Of a stretch of 64,000 nucleotides of DNA, positions 55,471 through 62,565 are shown piece by piece (position 1 is the stretch's first letter; each line of letters begins with the position of its first letter). Location of the stretch: positions 8,283 through 72,282 of the forward strand of contig CAZOSP010000002.1 of NCBI GenBank assembly GCA_964582525.1. The letters run 5' to 3'. The notes beneath the pieces were generated by a model. It was not told the DNA's origin and did no database searches. It saw only the letters and a list, made by a program, of their open reading frames with translations. Origin of the DNA: BB31 sp964582525. Its GTDB lineage: Bacteria; Pseudomonadota; Gammaproteobacteria; Beggiatoales; Beggiatoaceae. A program made the translations under genes and the position numbers.

Positions 55471-56082
55471 TTAATGAGCGGAAGGCCAACGGTGGTATTT
55501 TAAGCGTTTTTTTAAGTCATCATCATTATTGCCAAGACGTAATATCGCTTTATCGACCGCTTGGTTAAAATAGCGATTAGCCGCGTTAAAAGCGCGATTG
55601 CCTAAAATCATCAGTTCTTTAGCCTGACTATAAAGGCTCTTGGCATCTTTGAATTGGCGTTTAACAATGCTGCTGCGGTAGCGATGCAAAGTTTTATTGG
55701 TCGCCCGCGAAGCAGACGCTTTCACTCTTTCATAACCCTTGCGAGAATCCTCAAAAGCCGCCAGTGCCGCCTTATAATGTCGTTCAGCTTCGGCAAATCT
55801 TTGTGCCGCCCGCTTAAATTTTTCCAGCTTAATCTCTTTGTATTTAGCAAAATCACGGTATAAAAAAGCCGCATGAGGCGAGGCTAATTGTGCAAACTTC
55901 AAGTAACGACTGCCCAGATCAAGGCTTGCATCACAGGCAGCTATGCTGTCCTTGGCGATTTTTACCGTGCCTTTTTTCCATAAATAAGCCTCTCGATCCG
56001 GCTGCCCCAGACACGGCACTGAAAAGCTAAAACTTAGACAAAATACTGCTAAAATAGCCAGGTTATACGGATAAATAGTCAT
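55471..56082 (-). CDS. Exported coiled-coil protein of unknown function
   Basis: The ~203-residue protein has a signal peptide (NLAILAVFCLSFSFSVPCLG). The rest is alpha-helical with repeated Ala/Lys/Arg-rich segments (FAEAERHYKAALAAFEDSRK, AKSLYSQAKELMILGNRAFN). It resembles the DUF4398 helical pattern weakly. The ATG 56082 is preferred; the frame extends to a TTG at 56094. Confidence 0.65.
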   Translation of the reverse strand: MTIYPYNLAILAVFCLSFSFSVPCLGQPDREAYLWKKGTVKIAKDSIAACDASLDLGSRYLKFAQLASPHAAFLYRDFAKYKEIKLEKFKRAAQRFAEAERHYKAALAAFEDSRKGYERVKASASRATNKTLHRYRSSIVKRQFKDAKSLYSQAKELMILGNRAFNAANRYFNQAVDKAILRLGNNDDDLKKRLKYHRWPSAH

Positions 56083-56094
56083 CGCTTTTACCAA

Positions 56095-56440
56095 CCCATT
56101 AAGTTGTATGTATCAAATCATCACAGCGCATTATACCCGTAGCCCCGTAGGGTGCGCGACATCTTTTCGTCGCGCACGCGCGATGACGGAAAAGAAGCTG
56201 CGCTGTTAAGCGGTTTGTTGAATCTTTTCGTCGCGCACGCGCGATGACAGCAGGCTGCCGAGCATTCGCGTTCGCGCCACAAAAAGATGTGGCGCAAACT
56301 CTACGGGTCCTTTCGGACATTATTTTGTGGGCATTCCTAAGCTAAGCCGTTCACATCCTTCTCAAAATCCCTGAGCGCAGTGTCAGGCGGGGTGGTATAT
56401 GTCCTTTTGCAGAGACTTTTATTTTGACTTGGAGTTTTTA
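56095..56440. repeat. Three dispersed GTAGGGT-type repeats upstream of the polysaccharide export operon
   Basis: Two direct copies of the GTGCGCGACATCTTTTCGTC element lie at 56146-56186 and, partly, 56222-56248. A third, different arm type (CATTCGCGTTCGCGCCAC with GTGGCGCAAACTCTAC) lies at 56262-56304. Downstream (56310-56440) is probable promoter sequence without clear boxes. Confidence 0.8.
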
Positions 56441-57169
56441 ATGTTAAGATTTTTTATGTTATTCAGTTTAATGGTTCTGCTCACCGCTTGCGCTAAAACG
56501 CATAAAGCGGTTTTAGTAAAAAACCACTCAGAATTTCCCACAATTGCTAAAGAATCAATCGGCATTTTGCGGGCGGGAGATAGTATTGATATTAAATTTC
56601 AATATTGGTCTGATATGGACGATTCTCAAACCATTCGTCCTGATGGTAACATTACCTTACCCATGATTGATGATGTACAAGCCGCCGGACTAACCCCCGA
56701 ACAACTGGATGAAAAACTCACCCAATTATATGAAACAAAACTAAAACAACCTGAAATTTCCGTGATTGTTCGCTCCTTAGCCAGTCGTGTCGTTTATATA
56801 TCAGGCGAAGTCTTTACCCCCGGTGAAATGGAACTGAAAAACAAAACAACGGCATTAAGTGCCATTATGGCAGCCGGCGGCTTCAATAAAAGCACGGCTG
56901 AACTCTCTAATGTGATTATTATTCGTCACTTAAATGGTAAGCGTTATGCCGCTGCCATCAATCTGCATGATGCTTTAACCAAACCTGAAACAGAACCCTT
57001 TTATTTAACTTCTTTAGATATTGTCTATGTCCCTCGTACACGTATCGTTGATCTAAATGACTGGGTAGATCAACATATTGCCAAAATGATACCTTCGCTG
57101 GGTCCGCTTAATTACGAAATAACCAAAACAACGGCTGACGGAAGTATCCGCTATGGTTTAGGGCAGTAA
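56441..57169 (+). CDS. Polysaccharide export lipoprotein (Wza-like)
   Basis: The ~242-residue protein has a lipoprotein signal (MLRFFMLFSLMVLLTAC), a poly_export domain (GDSIDIKFQYWSDMDDSQ, RPDGNITLPMIDDVQAAGLT) and an SLBB-type segment (VYISGEVFTPGEMELKN). It forms the outer-membrane export pore for polysaccharide. The ATG 56441 is preceded by TTGGAG at 7 bases; an upstream in-frame ATG at 56399 gives a poor signal. It leads a three-gene export operon. Confidence 0.9.
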   Translation: MLRFFMLFSLMVLLTACAKTHKAVLVKNHSEFPTIAKESIGILRAGDSIDIKFQYWSDMDDSQTIRPDGNITLPMIDDVQAAGLTPEQLDEKLTQLYETKLKQPEISVIVRSLASRVVYISGEVFTPGEMELKNKTTALSAIMAAGGFNKSTAELSNVIIIRHLNGKRYAAAINLHDALTKPETEPFYLTSLDIVYVPRTRIVDLNDWVDQHIAKMIPSLGPLNYEITKTTADGSIRYGLGQ

Positions 57170-57201
57170 ATAAAGATTGCCACTACAAGGAAGTAGAATA
57201 G

Positions 57202-58932
57202 ATGAAAGCTGTCAAAGTCGATGAACCAAAACCACACCCAACTAAAGTGGATATTGATAACGGTTTTTCCATTCGTGATGCACTCAACATTTTATTCTGT
57301 CATAAATGGAAAATTATTTTATTTTTCTTAACCGTCAGTTCTGTCGTTACCATTGTGACGTATCGTACACCTTCGCTCTACAGCTCAAGTGCCACTCTAT
57401 TAGTGGGTGTTGGACGAGAACGTATCGACATCGCGCCGGTACTTAAACCTTCTCAATCCTTAAATCAAGGACAAATTGAACGTGTCAACAATGAAATGGT
57501 GATCTTAAAAAGTCGTTATTTAGCGGCGCAAGCGGCTGATAGCATTGGTCTTTCTAACTTTTTTAAGTTATTCAAAAAGAAAGGCATTACAGAGTTACCC
57601 CATCTATCCTATCCGCAAGAAATAGATGAAAATAGCCCAGCCGCAGATGCAGCGCAGCCCCCAGAAGCAGACAGCCCAGCAGCAACACAACAGCCTAAAA
57701 AAAATCAATTAAAATGCCAAATTTTTACTGAACAGGGAAAAAAAAGAGATAGCGATGAATTAAAGGAAAGCTTTGCTTTATTTGCGCAATTATCAGAAGA
57801 AAAACAAACTAATTTTTGGCAAGCCTGTCAAGCGGCTATGAATATTATTGTATATAATCTGAGCGTGGAAGCAAAACCACGCAGTTTCATCTTAAACTTA
57901 AGTTTCACTACCCGTAATCCTGAATTAGCTCAATTGGTGTTAGAAAAACTAATTATTGCTTACATTAATCGCCATCTCGAACTGCGCGCCCCGAAAGCAT
58001 CCGTTGATGTCTTTAAGACACGCTTTGAAGAAATGAAAAAAGAATTAGAAAATAGCGAAATTGCCTTATATGATTTTCGTCGAAAAAATCAAATTGCGGA
58101 ATTAGGTGCGCAAAAAAATATGTTAATCTCAAGAATCGGGGAATTAATTGGCAGAATAAACCTTGTTCATGCTGAGGTAGAATCCTCGAAAAGTAAAATC
58201 ACAGAATTAAAATTAATTTTGAAAAAATATAAGAAAGAAATTGAAATTCAAAGAATAGAAGGACGGAGCAACCAAGTTGCCGACTCGCTGAAAAGCATGT
58301 TATTTAAGTTCAAAACAGAAGAATCGGAAATTTCTTTTTTCTATCCCGACGATTCACGCAAGGTACAAGAAGTGCGCGCACGTATCGCTGAAGTAGAAAA
58401 GGCACTAGCCACGCAGCCGGAACAAATTGTTGAAATTACACGCGGCATTAATCATCAATACAACTCTCATCAAAAAAGCCTAGACGATGCGGAGGTTGAT
58501 TATGTTTCTTCTAAAGCCAAATTATCCATACTCGAAGAAGAATTAGCCAGCCGTCAAGCAGAATTGGCTAAATTCGCTGCGCATGAATTGACGTTAATTC
58601 AATTAGAACGACAAGTACAGATGAATACGCAATTATTTCGTGATGAGTTAGAAGTTTTAACCCGTGCTGGTAGTTACCAAGCTCTGAATGACAGTAAAGT
58701 TGTTAGTATTGATATTATTGAAACACCTAGCTATAGCACTGAAGTAATTAAACCTAACAAACCTATGAACATTATTTTAGGTGTCATGTTTGGTTTGCTG
58801 GGGGGATTAGGGATTGCTTTTTTAATTGATTATTTTGATGATTCTATGAAAACCAATGAAGACGTTAAACGCCGTTTACAATTACCGGTATTGGCAATAG
58901 TTTCTTCCCGAGATTTCTATAAATGTATGTAG
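57202..58932 (+). CDS. Wzz/GumC-type chain-length regulator
   Basis: The 576-residue protein has two membrane helices (KIILFFLTVSSVVTIVTY near residue 32 and NIILGVMFGLLGGLGIAFLI near 530) and a long coiled-coil periplasmic part between. The polar insert around 130-180 (SPAADAAQPPEADSPAATQQ) is low complexity. It belongs to polysaccharide co-polymerases that set glycan length and pair with the kinase-like protein downstream. Confidence 0.9.
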   Translation: MKAVKVDEPKPHPTKVDIDNGFSIRDALNILFCHKWKIILFFLTVSSVVTIVTYRTPSLYSSSATLLVGVGRERIDIAPVLKPSQSLNQGQIERVNNEMVILKSRYLAAQAADSIGLSNFFKLFKKKGITELPHLSYPQEIDENSPAADAAQPPEADSPAATQQPKKNQLKCQIFTEQGKKRDSDELKESFALFAQLSEEKQTNFWQACQAAMNIIVYNLSVEAKPRSFILNLSFTTRNPELAQLVLEKLIIAYINRHLELRAPKASVDVFKTRFEEMKKELENSEIALYDFRRKNQIAELGAQKNMLISRIGELIGRINLVHAEVESSKSKITELKLILKKYKKEIEIQRIEGRSNQVADSLKSMLFKFKTEESEISFFYPDDSRKVQEVRARIAEVEKALATQPEQIVEITRGINHQYNSHQKSLDDAEVDYVSSKAKLSILEEELASRQAELAKFAAHELTLIQLERQVQMNTQLFRDELEVLTRAGSYQALNDSKVVSIDIIETPSYSTEVIKPNKPMNIILGVMFGLLGGLGIAFLIDYFDDSMKTNEDVKRRLQLPVLAIVSSRDFYKCM

Positions 58933-58948
58933 AGTGTTGAATTAAGCA

Positions 58949-59680
58949 ATGATGAAAATTTATGAAGCTTTACAGCAGGCGGCTAAAATACGTCCGCAAT
59001 TTGGCAAAAAGACTAAAGTAAAAAAAGTTGATTATTTGCGCACATCTAGCCTTGCCGTTGAAGAACAAATGCTCGGCTTGTATCGCAGCATTATTGCTTT
59101 ATTACCCAATCGGCGCGGCTGGGGGCGAGCGGTGCAGTTTATCGGATCACGACATGACGAAGGAACTTCAGTATTAAGCCGCGAATTTGCCAAAGTATGT
59201 GTGCGTAAATTAGGGGCGTCAGTATTATTGCTGGATGCTGATCCGGAAGGACCTCAACTGGCTTATTTTGATCTAATGCCTGAAGGCGGTTGGAAACAGG
59301 CAGTACTGGATGAACATCCGGTAAAACCGGCTATTAAGCAAGTAGGCGACACCCGATTATATGTGAGTCAAATTGCCCCGCCGGGCGAATCCATTACGCA
59401 GATTGTTCATGCGCCCGCGATTGAGGGTATTATTGAAGACTTAAAACGCGATTATGATCTGATTGTTATCGACACCCCGCCGGCAATCGCTTCGGCTGAC
59501 GGTTTAGCCTTATCGCATAAAGTGGATGGCGTGATTTTAGTGGTCGAAGCAGAAAGCACTCGCTGGCAAATTGTGCGGCATACTAAAGAAAAAATAGAAC
59601 TACGTGGTGGCAATGTTTTAGGCGTTTTATTCAATAAACGTCGGCATTACATTCCTAAGTTTATTTATGAGCGTTTATAA
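58949..59680 (+). CDS. CpsD/CapB-like protein with variant Walker A
   Basis: The 243-residue protein has the BY-kinase fold: Walker A region FIGSRHDEGTSVL (66-76), Walker A' LLLDAD (93-98) and Walker B DLIVIDTPP. The usual Lys in GKS/T is Thr here (EGTS), and no tyrosine cluster is seen at the C-terminus. It follows the Wzz-like gene by 16 bases. It may be a non-kinase regulatory subunit or a lineage variant; phosphorylation should not be assumed. Confidence 0.87.
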   Translation: MMKIYEALQQAAKIRPQFGKKTKVKKVDYLRTSSLAVEEQMLGLYRSIIALLPNRRGWGRAVQFIGSRHDEGTSVLSREFAKVCVRKLGASVLLLDADPEGPQLAYFDLMPEGGWKQAVLDEHPVKPAIKQVGDTRLYVSQIAPPGESITQIVHAPAIEGIIEDLKRDYDLIVIDTPPAIASADGLALSHKVDGVILVVEAESTRWQIVRHTKEKIELRGGNVLGVLFNKRRHYIPKFIYERL

Positions 59681-59778
59681 ATGAAAAACTGTGATGTAAG
59701 AGGAAATGGTGGGCAAATTCCGTGGTGATTATGTATCAATAACAAAATTCATTGGACGGAATTTGCGCACCCTTGTAT

Positions 59779-59861
59779 CTACTTGGCTTGGATGAGCAAA
59801 TCACGGGCGTTGTAGGTGTAACGGGTTGCGCCGCCCGCCGTGGTTTCACGGAGTGGGTGTA
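59779..59861 (-). pseudogene. Fragment of an RHS/YD-repeat protein
   Basis: The minus-strand frame reads LRETTAGGATRYTYNARDLL and ends IQAK then stop. The G-x-x-T-R-Y-x-Y-x-x-R-D-L pattern is a YD repeat of RHS-type proteins. Only about 27 residues remain. Confidence 0.4.
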
Positions 59862-59936
59862 GGTTTGGGTATTGGACATTGTCCGCGTGCGCACCCAAAA
59901 GACGGTGCGCACCCTACTTGGCTGAGGGGGAAGTTC

Positions 59937-59957
59937 CCTTGGTCTACTCGACCATGG
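59937..59957 (-). promoter_or_regulatory. Hairpin downstream of the DGR variable repeat
   Basis: On the minus strand TGGTC pairs with GACCA across a five-base GAGTA loop, and CC/GG extend the stem past one mismatch. It lies 32 bases beyond the VR end. Hairpins or cruciforms just downstream of VR aid retrohoming in studied DGRs; here this is a candidate only. Confidence 0.35.
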
Positions 59958-59987
59958 CTGACCGCGTAGAAAGGCAAAAACCAAAGG

Positions 59988-60551
59988 TCACTGTCTCTCG
60001 CGCACCAAACGGACGTGCCTGTTGAAGTCACGATGGTCGTAGTTGTCGTAACCATAGCCGAAATGCACGACCCATGCGCTATTTGCATTGTAGGAGACAG
60101 GCGAGCCTGACCAGACAATCGAATCAGACGGCGTATCAGGAAAAACAGTGAGATTAATCGCAGGGTTATAACACTTAAGTTCGACAATCGAAGCCAACTC
60201 TTTAATATTCGGCAAGCGCCAATCACCTTGCTTGGCGGCATGTTGTAGGGCAGTTTGCCAAGTAAACTCAGTCGCCGTCCCTTGTTCACACTGCTTGCCG
60301 CTCATGCCTTCTAAACACCGCTTCCAGACCAGGTTGGTGTGTTTATCTAATACACTGCCATCGATGTTGATACTAAAGCGTGAGTCTGGCGTACTGGCGG
60401 TGATAGCATCGTTGCACGTTTGCGCGGCAAGTTGACGGCTAAACACTAACCCCAAAGTAAACAGACAAAACAAAACGACTGTGAGCCAAGACCTTCCAGG
60501 TTTTAAAAACCTGGAAGGTCTAAAACGTGCGGTATTTAAGTGCGATAACAT
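59988..60551 (-). CDS. Secreted DUF1566 protein, DGR target with variable C-terminus
   Basis: The 187-residue protein has an N-terminal export signal (VVLFCLFTLGLVF, ending LAAQ) and a DUF1566 (Lcl C-terminal) domain, related to C-type-lectin-like folds: LVWKRCLEGMSGKQC, TWQTALQHAAKQGDWRLPN and IKELASIVELKCYNPAIN. Residues ~145-187 are the variable repeat, rich in Tyr, His, Gly, Asp and Phe at the positions where TR has Asn codons. An AGGAG precedes the ATG by 8 bases. An ACCT-type palindrome (60491-60520) is embedded in the signal region, giving residues FRPSRFLKPGRSW. It is probably displayed on the surface or in the periplasm as a binding protein. Confidence 0.93.
   Translation of the reverse strand: MLSHLNTARFRPSRFLKPGRSWLTVVLFCLFTLGLVFSRQLAAQTCNDAITASTPDSRFSINIDGSVLDKHTNLVWKRCLEGMSGKQCEQGTATEFTWQTALQHAAKQGDWRLPNIKELASIVELKCYNPAINLTVFPDTPSDSIVWSGSPVSYNANSAWVVHFGYGYDNYDHRDFNRHVRLVRERQ
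59989..60120 (-). repeat. DGR variable repeat (VR)
   Basis: 132 bp aligned without gaps to TR at 62245-62376. The 17 differences are at 59993, 60018, 60019, 60025, 60026, 60035, 60038, 60041, 60050, 60051, 60056, 60058, 60059, 60065, 60079, 60086 and 60092, all T in TR on the plus strand (A in coding sense). Identity stops at the target's TGA (TGG in TR) on one side and at 60121 on the other. Confidence 0.97.
60491..60520. repeat. ACCTTCCAGGTTTT palindrome inside the DGR target gene
   Basis: GACCTTCCAGGTTTTA-type inverted repeat, a stem variant of the ACCTGACAGGT family. It is translated in frame just before the signal-peptide hydrophobic core. Confidence 0.85.
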
Positions 60552-62311
60552 AAGGGAACTCCTGCGGGGATATGAATTTGGGTGATGAGGCGGCGTTTTA
60601 AGCCACCTTTAAGAAAACCTGCTTCACGGATTTTGACTTGTCGGACATGACGGTGTAAACTTGACAGGTTTGGTTTCTCTCGTTTCCACGCGCCGCGTGG
60701 GAACGAGGAAAAAATGTTGCTGGGAGTGCTAATCTCCAGATTAGCATCGCCGCCACAGGCGGTGTCAAGAGCAACAGGAAAGTGAAATACGCCCAACGCA
60801 TTTAACAAATTCAAGCTGGCATAGGAAATTAGCGTTGTTTGTTGTGGCAGGGCAAAATCGCTTTCCCGTCCACGTTGAATTTGTAACAAAGCATTCGGGA
60901 ATAAACGACGAAAGTAGGTGACTTGGCTGCGATAGCCTGTAACATTGGCAGGTTGCCATAAAGGATGTAACTTGAAATATGACTGCGCCCTCTGAGCGTG
61001 CGGGTCTCCAGACCAGCCCCTGCGGCTTTCAGCCGCCGCAGTGCTAATCTGGAGATTAGCACTCCCAGTCTGCTTAAATAACAAAGACAACCAAGCAAAG
61101 CGAGTAAAGACGCGCTGAATAAGCCGATAGCTGTGCGCGTGTTGAAAATGCCCTAAATAGCTGCTTAATAGGGCGCGTAACTGCTCTCTAGGCTCGCGGT
61201 AGAGTTTGATACGCCAGCCTGTACGGACAGAGCCAGAAATATACGCTGATTCCCATGCCTGTAATTTTTCGTATAAATTGCCCACCACGCGCCGCCGTAC
61301 TAAGCGGTAATGCGGACGTACAATATAGCCCAAAAAATCCGCGCCCGCAGACACAGGCGCGAGCTTACTTTGTGGTTTTAATTGCAACTGCAAGCGTTGC
61401 TGTAAAAACTCACTGATTTGCTGTTGCCAGTCTTGTAGTTGCAATGGATCAGGATGCAGCAGAATAAAATCATCCACATAACGCAAATAATGTCGGCATT
61501 TAAGCGTGTGTTTAACAAATTGATCCAGTTCATTGAGATACACATTGGCAAAAAATTGGCTAGTGAGATTGCCGATGGGTAAGCCTTTGTTTTTACCTAA
61601 TGCGCCAAAGCGTTTATGCGGCGGCACACGGGCAAAGTCTTGCGCACGTCCAATATATTGCACATCCGCATTAATATCTTGTTTGAGTAGCAGATGACAG
61701 AGCCAGCGCAAGACTTCGGCTTCTTGGTGTTCTAGTTTGCCTTGTTTGACGGCTTTGCCCAGACGTTTTTGTAGCAGCTTGAATAAAATCGGGCGGTCGA
61801 TGCTGTTAAAAAAATTGTGAATGTCGAGCTGTAAAAAACACAAACCTTCTAGGTTTTTAAAACCTAGAAGGTTTAGGGCTTGACTGCGCATAAAATGCTG
61901 CAATCGTTCCACTGCTGCATGAGTGCCTTTACCGTCTCGATTAGAATAGAGATCATGAATAAAAATCGGCTCATACAGTGCGGCTAAACGTGGTACGAGC
62001 CAGTGATGCACCACCCTATCAGAAAAATCTGCCGCATGAATCTCGCGTGCTTTCGGCCGCGTTGCGACAAAACAGTGGGTGGTGGTGGGCTGGTAGCTTT
62101 GCTGTTGCAAGCGAGATAAGGTATTAAACACATTATCCAGCCAACAGACTTCATACTGTTGGCAGTCGAAGGTACGCCGTTTACGCCGTCTGCATTGCAG
62201 ATAGGCTTGATACAGCGCCCGAAACGTAAATACCGATGCGTTGCCACTTTCTCTCGCGCACCAAACGGACGTGTTTGTTGTTGTCACGATTGTTGTTGTT
62301 GTCGTTTCCAT
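60536..62311 (-). CDS. DGR reverse transcriptase
   Basis: Group II-like RT of the DGR class: LQLDIHNFFNSID (catalytic Asp163), KGLPIGNLTSQFFANVYLNE (residues 243-262; the IGxxxSQ form is specific to DGR RTs), the YVDD active site (278-281) and FLGYIVRP. The open frame is 591 residues from ATG 62311, but its first ~22 residues are translated TR in another frame. No ATG, GTG or TTG lies in frame between the TR end and RALYQAYLQ, so the true start is inside the TR (ATG 62311 or GTG 62287) or is non-standard. Three in-frame repeats (61842-61874, 60994-61070, 60681-60766) add linkers outside the catalytic motifs. Confidence 0.95.
   Translation of the reverse strand: METTTTTIVTTTNTSVWCARESGNASVFTFRALYQAYLQCRRRKRRTFDCQQYEVCWLDNVFNTLSRLQQQSYQPTTTHCFVATRPKAREIHAADFSDRVVHHWLVPRLAALYEPIFIHDLYSNRDGKGTHAAVERLQHFMRSQALNLLGFKNLEGLCFLQLDIHNFFNSIDRPILFKLLQKRLGKAVKQGKLEHQEAEVLRWLCHLLLKQDINADVQYIGRAQDFARVPPHKRFGALGKNKGLPIGNLTSQFFANVYLNELDQFVKHTLKCRHYLRYVDDFILLHPDPLQLQDWQQQISEFLQQRLQLQLKPQSKLAPVSAGADFLGYIVRPHYRLVRRRVVGNLYEKLQAWESAYISGSVRTGWRIKLYREPREQLRALLSSYLGHFQHAHSYRLIQRVFTRFAWLSLLFKQTGSANLQISTAAAESRRGWSGDPHAQRAQSYFKLHPLWQPANVTGYRSQVTYFRRLFPNALLQIQRGRESDFALPQQTTLISYASLNLLNALGVFHFPVALDTACGGDANLEISTPSNIFSSFPRGAWKREKPNLSSLHRHVRQVKIREAGFLKGGLKRRLITQIHIPAGVPLCYRT
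60681..60766. repeat. In-frame composite repeat in the C-terminal part of the DGR RT gene
   Basis: Contains CGTTTCCACGCGCCGCGTGG followed by GAACG (a palindrome), then GGGAGTGCTAATCTCCAG, ATTAGC and a CGCCGCCACAGGCGG hairpin. It is translated as CGGDANLEIS...FPRGAWKREK near the end of the RT. Confidence 0.88.
60994..61070. repeat. In-frame composite REP in the DGR RT gene
   Basis: Contains GGTCTCCAGACC, a CTGCGGC...GCCGCAG hairpin, GTGCTAATCTGGAGATTAGC and the end ACTCCCAG. It encodes GSANLQISTAAAESRRGW (residues 416-433) and keeps the frame. Confidence 0.9.
61842..61874. repeat. ACCTTCTAGGT palindrome inside the RT gene
   Basis: AAACCTTCTAGGTTTTTA followed by AAACCTAGAAGGTTTA. It encodes NLLGFKNLEGL just before the catalytic LQLDIHNFFN block. 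Confidence 0.88.
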
Positions 62312-62376
62312 TGTTGAAATTCACGACCCATGCGTTATTTGTATTGTTGGAGACAGGCGAGCCTGACCAGACAATC
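62245..62376 (-). repeat. DGR template repeat (TR), overlapping the RT 5' end
   Basis: 132 bp that match VR except at 17 template adenines. In the target frame it would read a run of Asn codons (AAC/AAT), the usual DGR template bias. Of about 45 adenines by hand count, 17 differ in VR, while none of the about 87 other bases differ. The 5' part of the RT reading frame runs through it in another frame. It should be transcribed as the TR RNA template. Confidence 0.97.
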
Positions 62377-62440
62377 CATTAGCGGATGCAGTTCGATAAG
62401 CTGTTGGCATCCTGACGGTAGCCGAAGCTTTTTTCATACC
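62377..62440 (-). pseudogene. Possible relic of a second target gene end
   Basis: Just upstream of TR the minus strand reads NYGYEKSFGYRQDANSLSN, then CIR and a stop. This resembles the C-terminal end of a DUF1566/FGE-type DGR target. Only about 25 residues remain before palindromic repeats. Confidence 0.35.
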
Positions 62441-62450
62441 CATAGTTTAG

Positions 62451-62480
62451 ACCTTCTAGGTTTTTAAAACCTAGAAGGTC
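62451..62480. repeat. ACCTTCTAGGT palindrome
   Basis: Nearly identical to the copy inside the RT gene at 61842-61874. It lies between avd and TR. Confidence 0.85.
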
Positions 62481-62532
62481 TTGGTGCATCAGGTCGCATC
62501 CGCGCACAGTGACATCAGCACGCGCCAGCACG

Positions 62533-62565
62533 AAACCTGACAGGTTTTTAAAACCTGTCAGGTTT
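62533..62565. repeat. ACCTGACAGGT palindrome at the avd stop codon
   Basis: A clean member of the family (AAACCTGACAGGTTTTTA and complement). Its outer bases form part of the TAA stop codon of the avd gene at 62564-62566. Confidence 0.85.

Larger units (their letters stand above)
59681..59987. other. Intergenic region between export operon and DGR target
   Basis: It contains an RHS/YD-like remnant (59779-59861, minus), one GTAGGGT-type repeat variant (59884-59923: GTGCGCACCCAAAAGACGGT) and a hairpin (59937-59957) near the DGR variable repeat. Confidence 0.7.

Noticed and set aside
59736..59984. Minus-strand 82-codon frame downstream of the DGR target
   Set aside because: It is Pro/Arg/Thr-rich, crosses a GTAGGGT repeat and conflicts with the better RHS-like frame.
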